Of a stretch of DNA of 64,000 nt, positions 25,690 to 34,240 are shown one piece after another; positions within the stretch are counted from its first letter, which is position 1, and each line of letters opens with the position of its first letter. Below the pieces are notes generated by a model. The model was not told the origin of the DNA. It saw only the letters and a program-made list of their open reading frames with translations, and did not search any database. A program made the position numbers and the translations under genes. The DNA comes from Chitinophaga pinensis (GTDB lineage Bacteria; Bacteroidota; Bacteroidia; Chitinophagales; Chitinophagaceae): contig LR632930.1 of assembly GCA_902167325.1 (NCBI GenBank), positions 2,356,001-2,420,000 on the forward strand, written 5' to 3'.

Positions 25690-26664
25690 ATGAAAACGAG
25701 AAAGGCAGGCATTATTGGCGGGGCAGGATATACGGGCGGCGAAGCCATCCGGCTGCTGCTCAACCATCCCGATGTGGAACTGGCATTTGTACATTCCCGC
25801 AGTAATGTGGGCAATCCGCTCCATGCCGTTCATGGTGATCTGCTTGGTGAAACCAATATGGTTTTTACCGGTGAGATCGATAACACCGTGGATGTGCTTT
25901 TCCTCTGTCTCGGCCATGGCGAATCAAAGAAGTTCCTCGAACAGAACAATATCGCTGCTTCCGTGAAAGTGGTAGACCTCAGCCAGGATTTCAGGCTGGG
26001 AGAAACCGTGAACGGGAGAACATTCGTGTACGGCCTTCCCGAAGCCAACCGCGATGCCATCAAACAGGCATCCAATATCGCCAACCCCGGTTGCTTTGCC
26101 ACGGCTATTCAGCTGGGCCTGCTGCCACTGGCGAAAGCAGGACTGCTGAACGAAGTGCATACCACGGGCATTACCGGCTCCACCGGCGCCGGCCAAAGCC
26201 TGCAGGCTACTTCCCACTTCACCTGGAGGGCCAACAACATTTCTACTTATAAAGTACTGCAACACCAGCACCTGAAAGAAATACGACGAACCCTGCAGGC
26301 CATACAGCCTGCCTTCAGTGGAGGCGTTCACTTTGTGCCGGTGCGTGGCGATTTCCCGCGCGGCATATGGATCACCTCCTATCTGGACTGCTCACTGTCG
26401 CTCGACGAAGCCTACGCATTGTATGAAGCGTATTACGAAGGTCACCCCTTCACCCATGTCAGCCGCAAGCAAATAGACCTCAAGCAGGTCGTAAATACCA
26501 ATAAAGTACTCGTACAGCTGGAGAAACAGGATAACAAACTGGTGATCCACTCCATCGAAGACAACCTGGTTAAAGGCGCCTCCGGACAGGCAGTCCAGAA
26601 TATGAACCTGATGCTCGGCCTTGAAGAAACGGCCGGACTCAAACTGAAATCCATCGTATTCTAA
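25690..26664 (+). CDS. argC: N-acetyl/N-succinyl-gamma-glutamyl-phosphate reductase
   Basis: 324 aa, reduces the acylglutamyl phosphate to the semialdehyde with NADPH. The nucleotide-binding IIGGAGYTGGEAIRLLLNHP is at the N-terminus; the catalytic cysteine is in ANPGCFATAIQLGLLPL at about residue 137, and GITGSTGAGQ follows. Fourth from last in the acyl-intermediate part of the pathway; 19 bp before argD. Confidence 0.95.
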   Translation: MKTRKAGIIGGAGYTGGEAIRLLLNHPDVELAFVHSRSNVGNPLHAVHGDLLGETNMVFTGEIDNTVDVLFLCLGHGESKKFLEQNNIAASVKVVDLSQDFRLGETVNGRTFVYGLPEANRDAIKQASNIANPGCFATAIQLGLLPLAKAGLLNEVHTTGITGSTGAGQSLQATSHFTWRANNISTYKVLQHQHLKEIRRTLQAIQPAFSGGVHFVPVRGDFPRGIWITSYLDCSLSLDEAYALYEAYYEGHPFTHVSRKQIDLKQVVNTNKVLVQLEKQDNKLVIHSIEDNLVKGASGQAVQNMNLMLGLEETAGLKLKSIVF

Positions 26665-26683
26665 CAAGACAAAACAACAAGTC

Positions 26684-27820
26684 ATGCAATTATTCGACGT
26701 ATATCCGGTTAACGATATCACCATCACCAAAGCACTCGGCTCACATGTGTGGGACGATCAGGGGCAGCAGTACCTGGACCTCTACGGCGGCCACGCCGTG
26801 ATCTCCATCGGTCACACCCATCCGCATTATGTGCAGCGGCTGACGGATCAGCTCAGCAAAGTAGGATTCTATTCCAATTCCATCCACATTCCCCTGCAGC
26901 AGCAGCTGGCGGAGAAGCTGGGTAAGATATCCGGTAAAGAAGACTACCAGCTGTTCCTCGTGAACTCTGGTGCAGAAGCGAATGAGAACGCGCTGAAGCT
27001 TGCTTCTTTCTACAATGGTAAAAAGAAGATCATCGCATTTAAGAAAGCATTCCACGGCCGTACTTCACTGGCGGTGGCTGCTACCGATAACCCGAAGATC
27101 GTTGCGCCGGTGAATGAGACTGACAATGTGGTGTTCCTCCCCTGGGAAGATCTCGCTGCACTGGAAGCCGCTTTCAAAGAACACGAAGTATCGTCCGTAA
27201 TCATAGAAGGCATACAGGGCGTAGGTGGCATCAACGTAGCTTCTCCAGCATTCCTGCAAAAGATCCGCAGCCTGTGCGATCAGCATAACGCTGCATTCAT
27301 TGCCGACTCCGTTCAGTGCGGTTACGGCCGGAGCGGTAAATTCTTCAGCCACGATCATGCCGGCGTAAATGCTGACATCTATACCATGGCGAAAGGCATG
27401 GGCAATGGTTTCCCTATCGGTGCCATCATCATCGCCCCCAAATTCAAACCTTCCTACGGTATGCTGGGCACCACCTTCGGCGGTAACCACCTGGCCTGCG
27501 CAGCAGCACTTGCTGTTCTGGAAGTGATCGAGAAAGAAAACCTCATCGCCAACGCAGAAACAGTAGGCAACTACCTCATGGAAGAACTGAAGAAGTTCCC
27601 CGAAGTGAAGGAAGTAAGAGGGAAGGGCCTGATGATCGGGATCGAACTGCCGGAAGAACTGGCGCATGTAAAGAAAGAATTGCTCTTTAAATACAAGATC
27701 TTTACCGGCGAAGCAAAGCCGAACGTGATCCGCCTCCTGCCTTCACTGGCACTTACGAAAGATCAGGCAGATCAATTCTTAACCGCATTCAAACAAGCTT
27801 TAAAACCGGTACACGCTTAA
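26684..27820 (+). CDS. argD: N-acetyl/N-succinylornithine aminotransferase
   Basis: 378 aa, class-III PLP aminotransferase that converts the acylated glutamate semialdehyde to acylornithine using glutamate. GGHAVISIGHTHP, NSGAEANENALKLA, FHGRTSLA and MAKGMGNGFPIGA (with the PLP-binding Lys) are visible. Its TAA stop shares one base with the ATG of the next gene (27818-27820/27820), indicating translational coupling. Confidence 0.95.
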   Translation: MQLFDVYPVNDITITKALGSHVWDDQGQQYLDLYGGHAVISIGHTHPHYVQRLTDQLSKVGFYSNSIHIPLQQQLAEKLGKISGKEDYQLFLVNSGAEANENALKLASFYNGKKKIIAFKKAFHGRTSLAVAATDNPKIVAPVNETDNVVFLPWEDLAALEAAFKEHEVSSVIIEGIQGVGGINVASPAFLQKIRSLCDQHNAAFIADSVQCGYGRSGKFFSHDHAGVNADIYTMAKGMGNGFPIGAIIIAPKFKPSYGMLGTTFGGNHLACAAALAVLEVIEKENLIANAETVGNYLMEELKKFPEVKEVRGKGLMIGIELPEELAHVKKELLFKYKIFTGEAKPNVIRLLPSLALTKDQADQFLTAFKQALKPVHA

Positions 27821-28773
27821 TGAAACAGTTTATTTCCGTTGCGGATGTTCCCGGCGTGCCACAAATGGTGGATATCGCTATGGGCTACAAAAACAGCCCT
27901 TTTAAAGACAAGGGCCTGGGCGAAAATAAAACGCTGGGCATGATATTCCTGAACCCCAGTCTCCGTACACGCCTCTCCACACAGGTGGCCGCACGTAACC
28001 TGGGTATGGAAGTGGTCGTGTTTAATATAGACAAGGAAGGATGGGCACTGGAAATGAACGATGGCGTAGTCATGAACGGCAACACCACCGAACACGTGAA
28101 GGAAGCTGCCGCCGTGATGGGACAATATTTCGATATCCTCTCCATCCGCACCTTCCCCGGTTTGAAGAATAAGGAAGAAGACTACACCGAAAAATATATC
28201 AACCAGTTCATCAAGTACGCCGGCAAACCGGTGATCAGTCTGGAAAGCGCTACCCTGCACCCGCTGCAGAGCCTTACGGATGCTATCACCATCCGCGAAC
28301 AGTGGAAGCAGCCGCGTAAACCAAAAGTGGTAATGACGTGGGCACCCCACGTTAAAGCCCTTCCGCAGGCCGTTCCCAACTCCTTCGCGCAGTGGATGAA
28401 CGCATGGGATGAAGTGGATTTCTCCATCGCACACCCCGAAGGTTATGAGCTGGACCCGAAATTTGCCGGCAAAGCGCAGATCTTCCACAACCAGGAAGAA
28501 GCTCTGGAAGGCGCCGATTTTGTGTATGTAAAAAACTGGTCGTCGTATACCGACTATGGCAAGATCCTCAATTCCGACCCTGCCTGGATGGTGACTAACG
28601 ATACCCTGAAGAATACCAACACCGCTAAAGTCATGCACTGCCTTCCCGTTCGCCGTAATGTGGTGATCGCGGATGAAGTGCTGGACGGGCCGCAGTCTAT
28701 CGTAATCCCCGAAGCGGGCAACCGCACCTGGGCTGCACAGGCTGTGATCAGTGAAATCTTAAAAAACCGCTGA
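27820..28773 (+). CDS. argF': N-acylornithine carbamoyltransferase (acetyl or succinyl)
   Basis: 317 aa, carbamoylates acylornithine to acylcitrulline. It belongs to the AOTCase/SOTCase branch: NPSLRTRLSTQ (carbamoyl-phosphate site), HPLQSLTDAITI, MTWAPHVKALPQAVPNSFAQWM and MHCLPVRRNVV are present. In characterised enzymes one residue selects the substrate: Pro90 in the N-succinyl enzyme of Bacteroides fragilis and Glu92 in the N-acetyl enzyme of Xanthomonas. The aligned position here (NGNTTEHV) is Thr90, so the substrate cannot be assigned. Overlaps argD and argB by 1 bp each. Confidence 0.93.
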   Translation: MKQFISVADVPGVPQMVDIAMGYKNSPFKDKGLGENKTLGMIFLNPSLRTRLSTQVAARNLGMEVVVFNIDKEGWALEMNDGVVMNGNTTEHVKEAAAVMGQYFDILSIRTFPGLKNKEEDYTEKYINQFIKYAGKPVISLESATLHPLQSLTDAITIREQWKQPRKPKVVMTWAPHVKALPQAVPNSFAQWMNAWDEVDFSIAHPEGYELDPKFAGKAQIFHNQEEALEGADFVYVKNWSSYTDYGKILNSDPAWMVTNDTLKNTNTAKVMHCLPVRRNVVIADEVLDGPQSIVIPEAGNRTWAAQAVISEILKNR

Positions 28774-29570
28774 TGGCTGCGAAAGAAAGAGTATTTGTAG
28801 TGAAAGTGGGCGGGAATGTCATTGACAATCCCGCCCTCCTTGATAAATTCCTGGCCGATCTGGCACAGGTTTCCGGCCGTAAGATCCTCATCCACGGAGG
28901 CGGTAAAATCGCTACGCGGATAGGAGATAAGCTGGGCATCGAATCCAAATACGTGAACGGCCGCCGTATCACTGATGCCGAAACGGTAGACGTGGTTACC
29001 ATGGTGTATGGAGGGCTTGTCAACAAGCAGATCGTGGCTAAGCTCCAATCACTTGGCGCCAATGCCATCGGCCTTACTGGTGCGGATGCCAATATCATCC
29101 CGGCCGTGAAGCGCCCGGTGAAAGATATCGACTACGGATTCGTAGGCGATGTACCTGCAGGAAGTGTAAACACTGCACCGCTGCAGCTGCTGCTGGATGC
29201 AGGCCTTACCCCCGTAATGTCTCCGCTTACGCACGACGGTAAAGGGCAAATCCTCAATACTAACGCTGACACCATTGCTTCCTCGCTTGCCGTGGCCCTT
29301 GCCGCGCATTATGATGTACGCCTCATATTCTGTTTCGAAAAGAAAGGCGTACTCCGCGATGCGAACAAAGATGATTCGGTGATCAATCTGATCAACAAGG
29401 AAGTGTATTCGGAGCTGATGGCTGCCGGAGCACTTTCCGACGGCATCCTCCCCAAATTGGAGAATGCCTTTTCGGCTATTGACAACGGAGTGAAAGAAGT
29501 GCTGATCGGGCATGCCGATGATCTGCGCCGCAACACTACCGAAGCAGTAGCCGGCACCTTAATTTGCTGA
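28773..29570 (+). CDS. argB: Acetylglutamate kinase (N-acylglutamate kinase)
   Basis: 265 aa amino-acid kinase that phosphorylates acylglutamate, the second step of the pathway. VKVGGNVIDNPALLD at the N-terminus, LIHGGGKIATRIGDKLGI, GADANIIPAVKRPV and NTNADTIASSLAVALAA are family blocks. It starts inside the argF' stop codon (TGATGG). Arginine-sensitive forms carry an N-terminal helix of 15-20 residues; this one lacks it, so direct feedback inhibition is unlikely. Confidence 0.95.
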   Translation: MAAKERVFVVKVGGNVIDNPALLDKFLADLAQVSGRKILIHGGGKIATRIGDKLGIESKYVNGRRITDAETVDVVTMVYGGLVNKQIVAKLQSLGANAIGLTGADANIIPAVKRPVKDIDYGFVGDVPAGSVNTAPLQLLLDAGLTPVMSPLTHDGKGQILNTNADTIASSLAVALAAHYDVRLIFCFEKKGVLRDANKDDSVINLINKEVYSELMAAGALSDGILPKLENAFSAIDNGVKEVLIGHADDLRRNTTEAVAGTLIC

Positions 29571-29574
29571 CTAT

Positions 29575-30648
29575 ATGTGGAATCAACAACGCTATGAAGA
29601 CGCCGTACAGCTCCTGAAAACACTCATCGCCACGCCTTCCTTCAGTAAAGAGGAAGACGGTACTGCGGCGGTGCTGGCTGCTTTCATGGAAACACACGGA
29701 GTGGATTATAAACGCCACCTCAATAACATCTGGGCGCTCAACCGGCACTTCAATCCGGCAAAGCCCACCATCCTCCTCAACTCCCATCACGACACTGTAA
29801 AGCCCAACCCGCAATATACCCGCGATCCGTTTGATCCCGCTGTGGAAGACGGTAAGCTCTTCGGCCTCGGCTCCAACGATGCCGGCGGATGCCTTGTAAG
29901 CCTCATTGCTGCGTTCCTCCATTTCTATGAAGCGGAAAACCTGCCTTACAACATCGCCATCGCCGCCACGGCGGAAGAAGAGATCTCTGGTACCAACGGT
30001 ATCGAAAGCGTGCTGCCCCTGATGCCCATGATCGATTTCGCCATCGTGGGAGAGCCTACGAAAACCGACCTCGCAGTAGCGGAAAAGGGCCTGATGGTAC
30101 TGGATTGCATTGCACACGGTAAAGCAGGACATGCTGCCCGTGATGAAGGAGATAATGCCCTTTATCATGCACTCGATGATATCCAGTGGTTCCGGAACTA
30201 CCGCTTTCCCAATGTGAGCGAAACACTGGGACCGGTGAAGATGAGCGTGACCGTGATACAGACTTCGAATAAAGCACATAACGTAGTGCCCGCAGAATGC
30301 GCTTTTGTGGTAGATGTGCGGGCTACGGATCAGTATACCCTCGAAGAAATGCTGGAAACTATCCGCGCCAATGTTCGTTGCGATGTGAAACCACGCTCCA
30401 TGCGCATGCGCCCTTCTTTCATTCCTGTAGAACACCCGCTGGTACAGGCAGGTATTGGAATGGGTAAGCAACTGTATGGCTCACCCACCACTTCCGATCA
30501 GGCACTTATCCCCGCCACCTCGGTTAAGGTAGGTCCGGGCGACAGTGCCCGTTCGCATACGGCCGATGAATTTATTTACCTCGACGAGATACGCCAGGGC
30601 ATCGATACATACATCCGCCTGCTGTCTGTCGTGAATGGTGTAAATTAG
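29575..30648 (+). CDS. argE: N-acylornithine/N-acylcitrulline deacylase, M20 family
   Basis: 357 aa zinc amidohydrolase that removes the acyl group, here presumably from acylcitrulline since carbamoylation comes first. Metal ligands are visible in LLNSHHDTVKP and GLGSNDAGG, the catalytic glutamate in AATAEEEISGTNG, and a late ligand region in GPGDSARSHTADEFI. The dimerisation domain lies at about 165-275. Whether it removes acetyl or succinyl depends on the unresolved substrate of the carbamoyltransferase. Confidence 0.92.
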   Translation: MWNQQRYEDAVQLLKTLIATPSFSKEEDGTAAVLAAFMETHGVDYKRHLNNIWALNRHFNPAKPTILLNSHHDTVKPNPQYTRDPFDPAVEDGKLFGLGSNDAGGCLVSLIAAFLHFYEAENLPYNIAIAATAEEEISGTNGIESVLPLMPMIDFAIVGEPTKTDLAVAEKGLMVLDCIAHGKAGHAARDEGDNALYHALDDIQWFRNYRFPNVSETLGPVKMSVTVIQTSNKAHNVVPAECAFVVDVRATDQYTLEEMLETIRANVRCDVKPRSMRMRPSFIPVEHPLVQAGIGMGKQLYGSPTTSDQALIPATSVKVGPGDSARSHTADEFIYLDEIRQGIDTYIRLLSVVNGVN

Positions 30649-30653
30649 CAGAT

Positions 30654-31232
30654 ATGGAAAAGCTGGTACTTGAAAATAAACGTGTATTGCTCCGCCCGCT
30701 GGAGATAACAGATCTGGACAGCCTGCTGGAAGTAGCGCTTGTTCCGGAGATGTGGACAGTGGGTTCTACCGCTATCCGCGACAGGGCAGAGCTTGAAGGT
30801 TATATCAAGACTGCTTTAAAGGAAAGAGAAAACGGCCAATCCATACCGTTTGTGGTGATTGATAAGCAGAACGGCCGCGTAGCCGGAAGCACCCGTTTCG
30901 CCGCTATCTCTGAAAGCAATAAGCGTACAGAAATCGGCTACACCTGGATTCATCCCGATTTTCAGCGCAGCGGACTTAACCGCGCCATGAAATTTGCCAT
31001 GCTGCAATACGCATTCGAAACATGGAAGCTGAACAGGGTAGAGCTGAAAACCGATGAGCGCAACGACAAATCCCGCAATGCCATGCTCGCTATAGGATGC
31101 ACGCAGGAAGGTATTTTACGCAAACACATGATCACCTGGACGGGGCATTTACGGAATTCGGTGTATTTCAGTATCCTCCGGGAAGAATGGCCGGATATCC
31201 GCGAGCGGGTTTTCGGTAAGTATGATTTTTAA
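30654..31232 (+). CDS. GNAT N-acetyltransferase, RimJ/RimL-like
   Basis: 192 aa, full-length GNAT of the RimJ/RimL type: ENKRVLLRPLEITDLDSLLE at the N-terminus, the acetyl-CoA loop at IGYTWIHPDFQRSGLNRAMK and RVELKTDERNDKSRNAMLAI near the C-terminus. Its place inside the arginine operon, 5 bp after argE and 13 bp before argH, suggests a role connected with the pathway, but homologues acetylate proteins, amino acids or drugs and the substrate cannot be read from sequence. Confidence 0.85.
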   Translation: MEKLVLENKRVLLRPLEITDLDSLLEVALVPEMWTVGSTAIRDRAELEGYIKTALKERENGQSIPFVVIDKQNGRVAGSTRFAAISESNKRTEIGYTWIHPDFQRSGLNRAMKFAMLQYAFETWKLNRVELKTDERNDKSRNAMLAIGCTQEGILRKHMITWTGHLRNSVYFSILREEWPDIRERVFGKYDF

Positions 31233-31245
31233 AAAAGGAATGAGT

Positions 31246-32577
31246 ATGAAACTTTGGCAGAAAGATAAAGCTTCCCTTGCAGCGGTAGAGCAATTTACCG
31301 TTGGTCGCGACCGTGAAATGGACGCCTACCTGGCGCCCTTCGATGTGCAGGGTTCACTGGCGCACATTGCCATGCTGGAGTCTGTAGGACTGCTGCCGGC
31401 AGAGGATCTGGCTGTATTACAGGCTGAGCTGAAAAAGATTTACCGCGAAATAGCCGAAGGGAATTTTGTGCTGGAAGATGGAGTGGAGGATATTCACTCT
31501 CAGGTAGAGCTGCTGCTTACCCGCCGTGTGGGTGAGTCCGGCAAAAAGATTCACAGTGGCCGTTCCCGGAACGATCAGGTGCTGGTAGATCTGAAGCTTT
31601 TTCTCCGCCATGAGCTGGAAGGCATCGTAAACGAAACCAAACAATTATTCGACCTGCTGCAAACGCAGAGCGAACAATATAAGAATACCCTGCTGCCGGG
31701 TTATACCCATCTGCAGATCGCTATGCCCAGCTCATTCGGCCTGTGGTTTGGCGCTTATGCGGAAAGCCTGGTGGATGATCTGATCATGCTGCAGGGCGCT
31801 TACCGTGTGGTGAATAAGAACCCACTGGGTTCCGCCGCAGGCTACGGTTCTTCCTTCCCGCTGAACCGTACCATGACAACAAAGCTGCTTGGCTTCGAAG
31901 CACTGAACTACAATGTAGTATATGCGCAGATGGGCCGTGGTAAAACCGAGAAGCTGGTAGCATTTGCCCTCGCAGGCATCGCCGCTACCGTGAGCAGAAT
32001 GGCGATGGATGCCACGCTGTTCATGAACCAGAACTTCGGGTTCATCGGTTTCCCCGACGAGCTTACGACCGGTTCCAGCATCATGCCGCATAAAAAGAAC
32101 CCGGATGTTTGGGAACTGATCCGCTCGCATTGCAACAAGCTGCAGGCACTGCCCAATGAGATTGCTATGATGACGGTTAACCTCCCTTCCGGCTACCATC
32201 GCGATCTGCAGCTGCTGAAAGAAAATCTCTTCCCTGCATTCTCCACTCTCCGCGATTGCCTCCGTATGAGCCGCCTCATGCTGGAAAACATCCGCATTAA
32301 GGAAGATATCCTGAAAGACGAAAAGTACCGTTACCTCTTCAGCGTGGAAGTGGTGAACCGCCTGGTGCTGGAAGGCACGCCTTTCCGCGAAGCTTACAAA
32401 CAAGTGGGGCTGGATATTGAAAGCGGAAAGTTTGAACCGGATACCGACATCCGCCATACGCACGAAGGCAGTATCGGTAATCTGCAGAACGAAGCCATTA
32501 AAGCGCAGATGGAATCCGTTATAGCAGGGTTCCCCTTTGCAGATGTGCACGCAGCAATTAATGTACTCGTGAAATAA
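31246..32577 (+). CDS. argH: Argininosuccinate lyase
   Basis: 443 aa, splits argininosuccinate into arginine and fumarate. The fumarase-superfamily signature GSSIMPHKKNPD is at about residues 279-290; SGRSRNDQVLVDLKLFLR and PGYTHLQIAMPSS are the other active-site blocks. I take the ATG at 31246, because it is 13 bp after the preceding stop and matches the usual MKLWQK beginning; an earlier ATG at 31222 overlaps the previous gene. Last gene of the arginine operon. Confidence 0.95.
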   Translation: MKLWQKDKASLAAVEQFTVGRDREMDAYLAPFDVQGSLAHIAMLESVGLLPAEDLAVLQAELKKIYREIAEGNFVLEDGVEDIHSQVELLLTRRVGESGKKIHSGRSRNDQVLVDLKLFLRHELEGIVNETKQLFDLLQTQSEQYKNTLLPGYTHLQIAMPSSFGLWFGAYAESLVDDLIMLQGAYRVVNKNPLGSAAGYGSSFPLNRTMTTKLLGFEALNYNVVYAQMGRGKTEKLVAFALAGIAATVSRMAMDATLFMNQNFGFIGFPDELTTGSSIMPHKKNPDVWELIRSHCNKLQALPNEIAMMTVNLPSGYHRDLQLLKENLFPAFSTLRDCLRMSRLMLENIRIKEDILKDEKYRYLFSVEVVNRLVLEGTPFREAYKQVGLDIESGKFEPDTDIRHTHEGSIGNLQNEAIKAQMESVIAGFPFADVHAAINVLVK

Positions 32578-32601
32578 GTACACACGAAACTCCGATATAA
32601 A

Positions 32602-32634
32602 AAGGCCGCCTCTATTGCTGAGGCGGCCTTTTTC
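32602..32634 (+). terminator. Terminator of the arginine operon
   Basis: AAGGCCGCCTC/GAGGCGGCCTT, a perfect 11-bp stem, followed by TTTTT. Confidence 0.93.
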
Positions 32635-32660
32635 AGTTTGTGTGGTATAAGGGCTGTTGG

Positions 32661-33035
32661 TTAGGCCGTGGCGAGGCTGCGGAGTCCTTTTTGTTGGAGA
32701 ACGGCCATCAGTCCTACCCAGAGTGCTACCCCGGCGATGAGTAATGAACCGATGCCGGAGATGGCAGAGAAAAGCAGGGCGATGGCAAGGAAGCTGCCGA
32801 TCACCCAAATGGTGTCCAGCGTAATGATCCATTTAACGGCGGTAGGATTAGGGCGCTGGGCTACAAAGAGTACACCTGCGGCGAAGATGATCAGGAAAAC
32901 GCCGGTAGCGAGGAAGGGGAGGGTGGCAGTAACCCCGAAGAGCGATGCGGCCATGCCGGGGAAAATAGTGAGCAGGAGGCCGGTAGCGCCGGAAGAAAGC
33001 CCGTTAATGCGTAAGGTGGTGGTTAAAGGTATCAT
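32661..33035 (-). CDS. Small four-helix membrane protein of unknown function
   Basis: 124 aa from the ATG at 33035; the 28 residues gained from an upstream start are not hydrophobic or conserved-looking. Four hydrophobic segments are evident at about 15-35, 40-62, 72-92 and 95-112. No catalytic motif was seen. It is divergent from an AraC-type regulator across a 145-bp gap containing a direct repeat, so it is a likely target of that regulator. I do not recognise a named family beyond a general resemblance to DoxX/SPW-like small integral membrane proteins. Confidence 0.7.
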   Translation of the reverse strand: MIPLTTTLRINGLSSGATGLLLTIFPGMAASLFGVTATLPFLATGVFLIIFAAGVLFVAQRPNPTAVKWIITLDTIWVIGSFLAIALLFSAISGIGSLLIAGVALWVGLMAVLQQKGLRSLATA

Positions 33036-33102
33036 GGTGTTTGTGTTTTGATTTGTTGAAACAAAAGTACTCCGGCCTGCTGCCCCGGGCATTATCCTGA
33101 GA

Positions 33103-33136
33103 CGACAAACCATTGTCATTTTGCGACAACCATCGT
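33103..33136. promoter_or_regulatory. Direct repeat, candidate AraC-type operator
   Basis: CGACAAACCATTGT (from 33103) and CGACAACCATCGT (from 33124) lie 21 bp apart, two helical turns, in the gap between the membrane protein and the AraC regulator. AraC-family proteins bind such direct repeats. Confidence 0.45.
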
Positions 33137-33157
33137 AACTTCCCCTTCAGCCGCCCT

Positions 33158-33165
33158 AATTTTGG
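33158..33165 (+). promoter_or_regulatory. -7 promoter element of the AraC-type regulator
   Basis: TAATTTTG matches TAnnTTTG and would start transcription near 33172, only a few bases before the ATG at 33180. No good -33 TTG is present, which fits an activated or weak promoter. Confidence 0.5.
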
Positions 33166-33179
33166 TGAAAACTTCCGCC

Positions 33180-34187
33180 ATGCAGGATTTACAACAACAA
33201 CTTATACGCGCCCTTCTGGCTTATGCCGGCCAGCGTGGTGCTGATCCCCGCCGCCTGTGTTCCCTTTCGGGTATCGACGAAAAGATATTGCAGCAGGGGC
33301 ACACGGTGCAACTCACATCCGCACAGGTTAACAGTTTATGGAAAAACGCCGTTCATGCCACGGCAGATCCGCAGTTTGGCCTGCACTTCGGGGAAGCCAT
33401 GCAGCTGGCAGCTTTGGGCGTGGTAGGGCAGATCATTCAGACCAGTAACACCGCCGGGGAGGCCATCGCCCATGCAGGAGCGCTTACGCCCATGCTCACG
33501 GATATGTACCGCATGCAGGTGCATCATGGTGCCAAACAATTTTCTATCTGCTTTGTGGCCGATTCTGTGAAGGTGAAAGAGTATCCATATACCTTTCGCC
33601 ATTTAACGCCCTTTTTAGCCGTATTTGCGGTACATGAGCTGGATGGGCTACTCATGCGCAGACTGGCGCCTGTATCGGCCCAATTGCCTTATGAAGTGGC
33701 GGAAACGGGGGAGTATGAACGCGTGCTCCGGTGCCCGTTGCGGAAAAAAGGGAAAGATCTCACCATTACGTTCGACAACAGCTGGCTGCAACAGGAAATA
33801 CTTTCCGCCAATTATGAACTGCAAACCATACTGCTGCAGCAGGTTCATGCATTGCAGGCTGGTACGCAGCCTGCAGGAGATTTTCATGCACGCATCTACC
33901 AGTTCCTCCTGTCCAATTCCTTCCTCTATGCCGCTTCCCTCGAAGCCGTAGCTGCCAATTTCAACATCAGCGCCCGCACTCTCCAGCGTAAACTGCGCGA
34001 CGAAGGCATCACCTTCCTGCAGATACAGGACGAGGTACGGAAAGCCCTCGCGCTCGATTATCTCCGCTCAGGCCATCATTCCGTAAAAGACATTGCCTAT
34101 ATGCTGGGCTACAACGAATCCAGCGCATTCCTCAAAGCCTTTAAACGATGGACCGGCAAAACACCCGGCGAAATGCGTGTGGTATAA
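33180..34187 (+). CDS. AraC-family transcriptional regulator with N-terminal ligand-binding domain
   Basis: 335 aa. Residues about 10-190 resemble the arabinose-binding-type domain of the OruR/ArgR-like AraC subgroup (LHFGEAMQLAALGVVGQIIQ). The C-terminal double helix-turn-helix is at about 235-335: NFNISARTLQRKLRDEGITF, then DIAYMLGYNESSAFLKAFKR and WTGKTPGEMR. I chose the ATG at 33180 over an in-frame TTG at 33162, because the TTG lies inside the -7 box. It likely controls the divergent membrane protein. The effector is unknown. Confidence 0.9.
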   Translation: MQDLQQQLIRALLAYAGQRGADPRRLCSLSGIDEKILQQGHTVQLTSAQVNSLWKNAVHATADPQFGLHFGEAMQLAALGVVGQIIQTSNTAGEAIAHAGALTPMLTDMYRMQVHHGAKQFSICFVADSVKVKEYPYTFRHLTPFLAVFAVHELDGLLMRRLAPVSAQLPYEVAETGEYERVLRCPLRKKGKDLTITFDNSWLQQEILSANYELQTILLQQVHALQAGTQPAGDFHARIYQFLLSNSFLYAASLEAVAANFNISARTLQRKLRDEGITFLQIQDEVRKALALDYLRSGHHSVKDIAYMLGYNESSAFLKAFKRWTGKTPGEMRVV

Positions 34188-34217
34188 AAAAAGCCGGCGA
34201 TGTGTACGCCGGCTTTT
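34187..34217. terminator. Bidirectional terminator between the AraC regulator and the TonB receptor
   Basis: AAAGCCGGC/GCCGGCTTT stem flanked by A- and T-runs between converging genes. Confidence 0.85.
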
Positions 34218-34240
34218 CAGTTCTGGTTTGGATATGGTGA

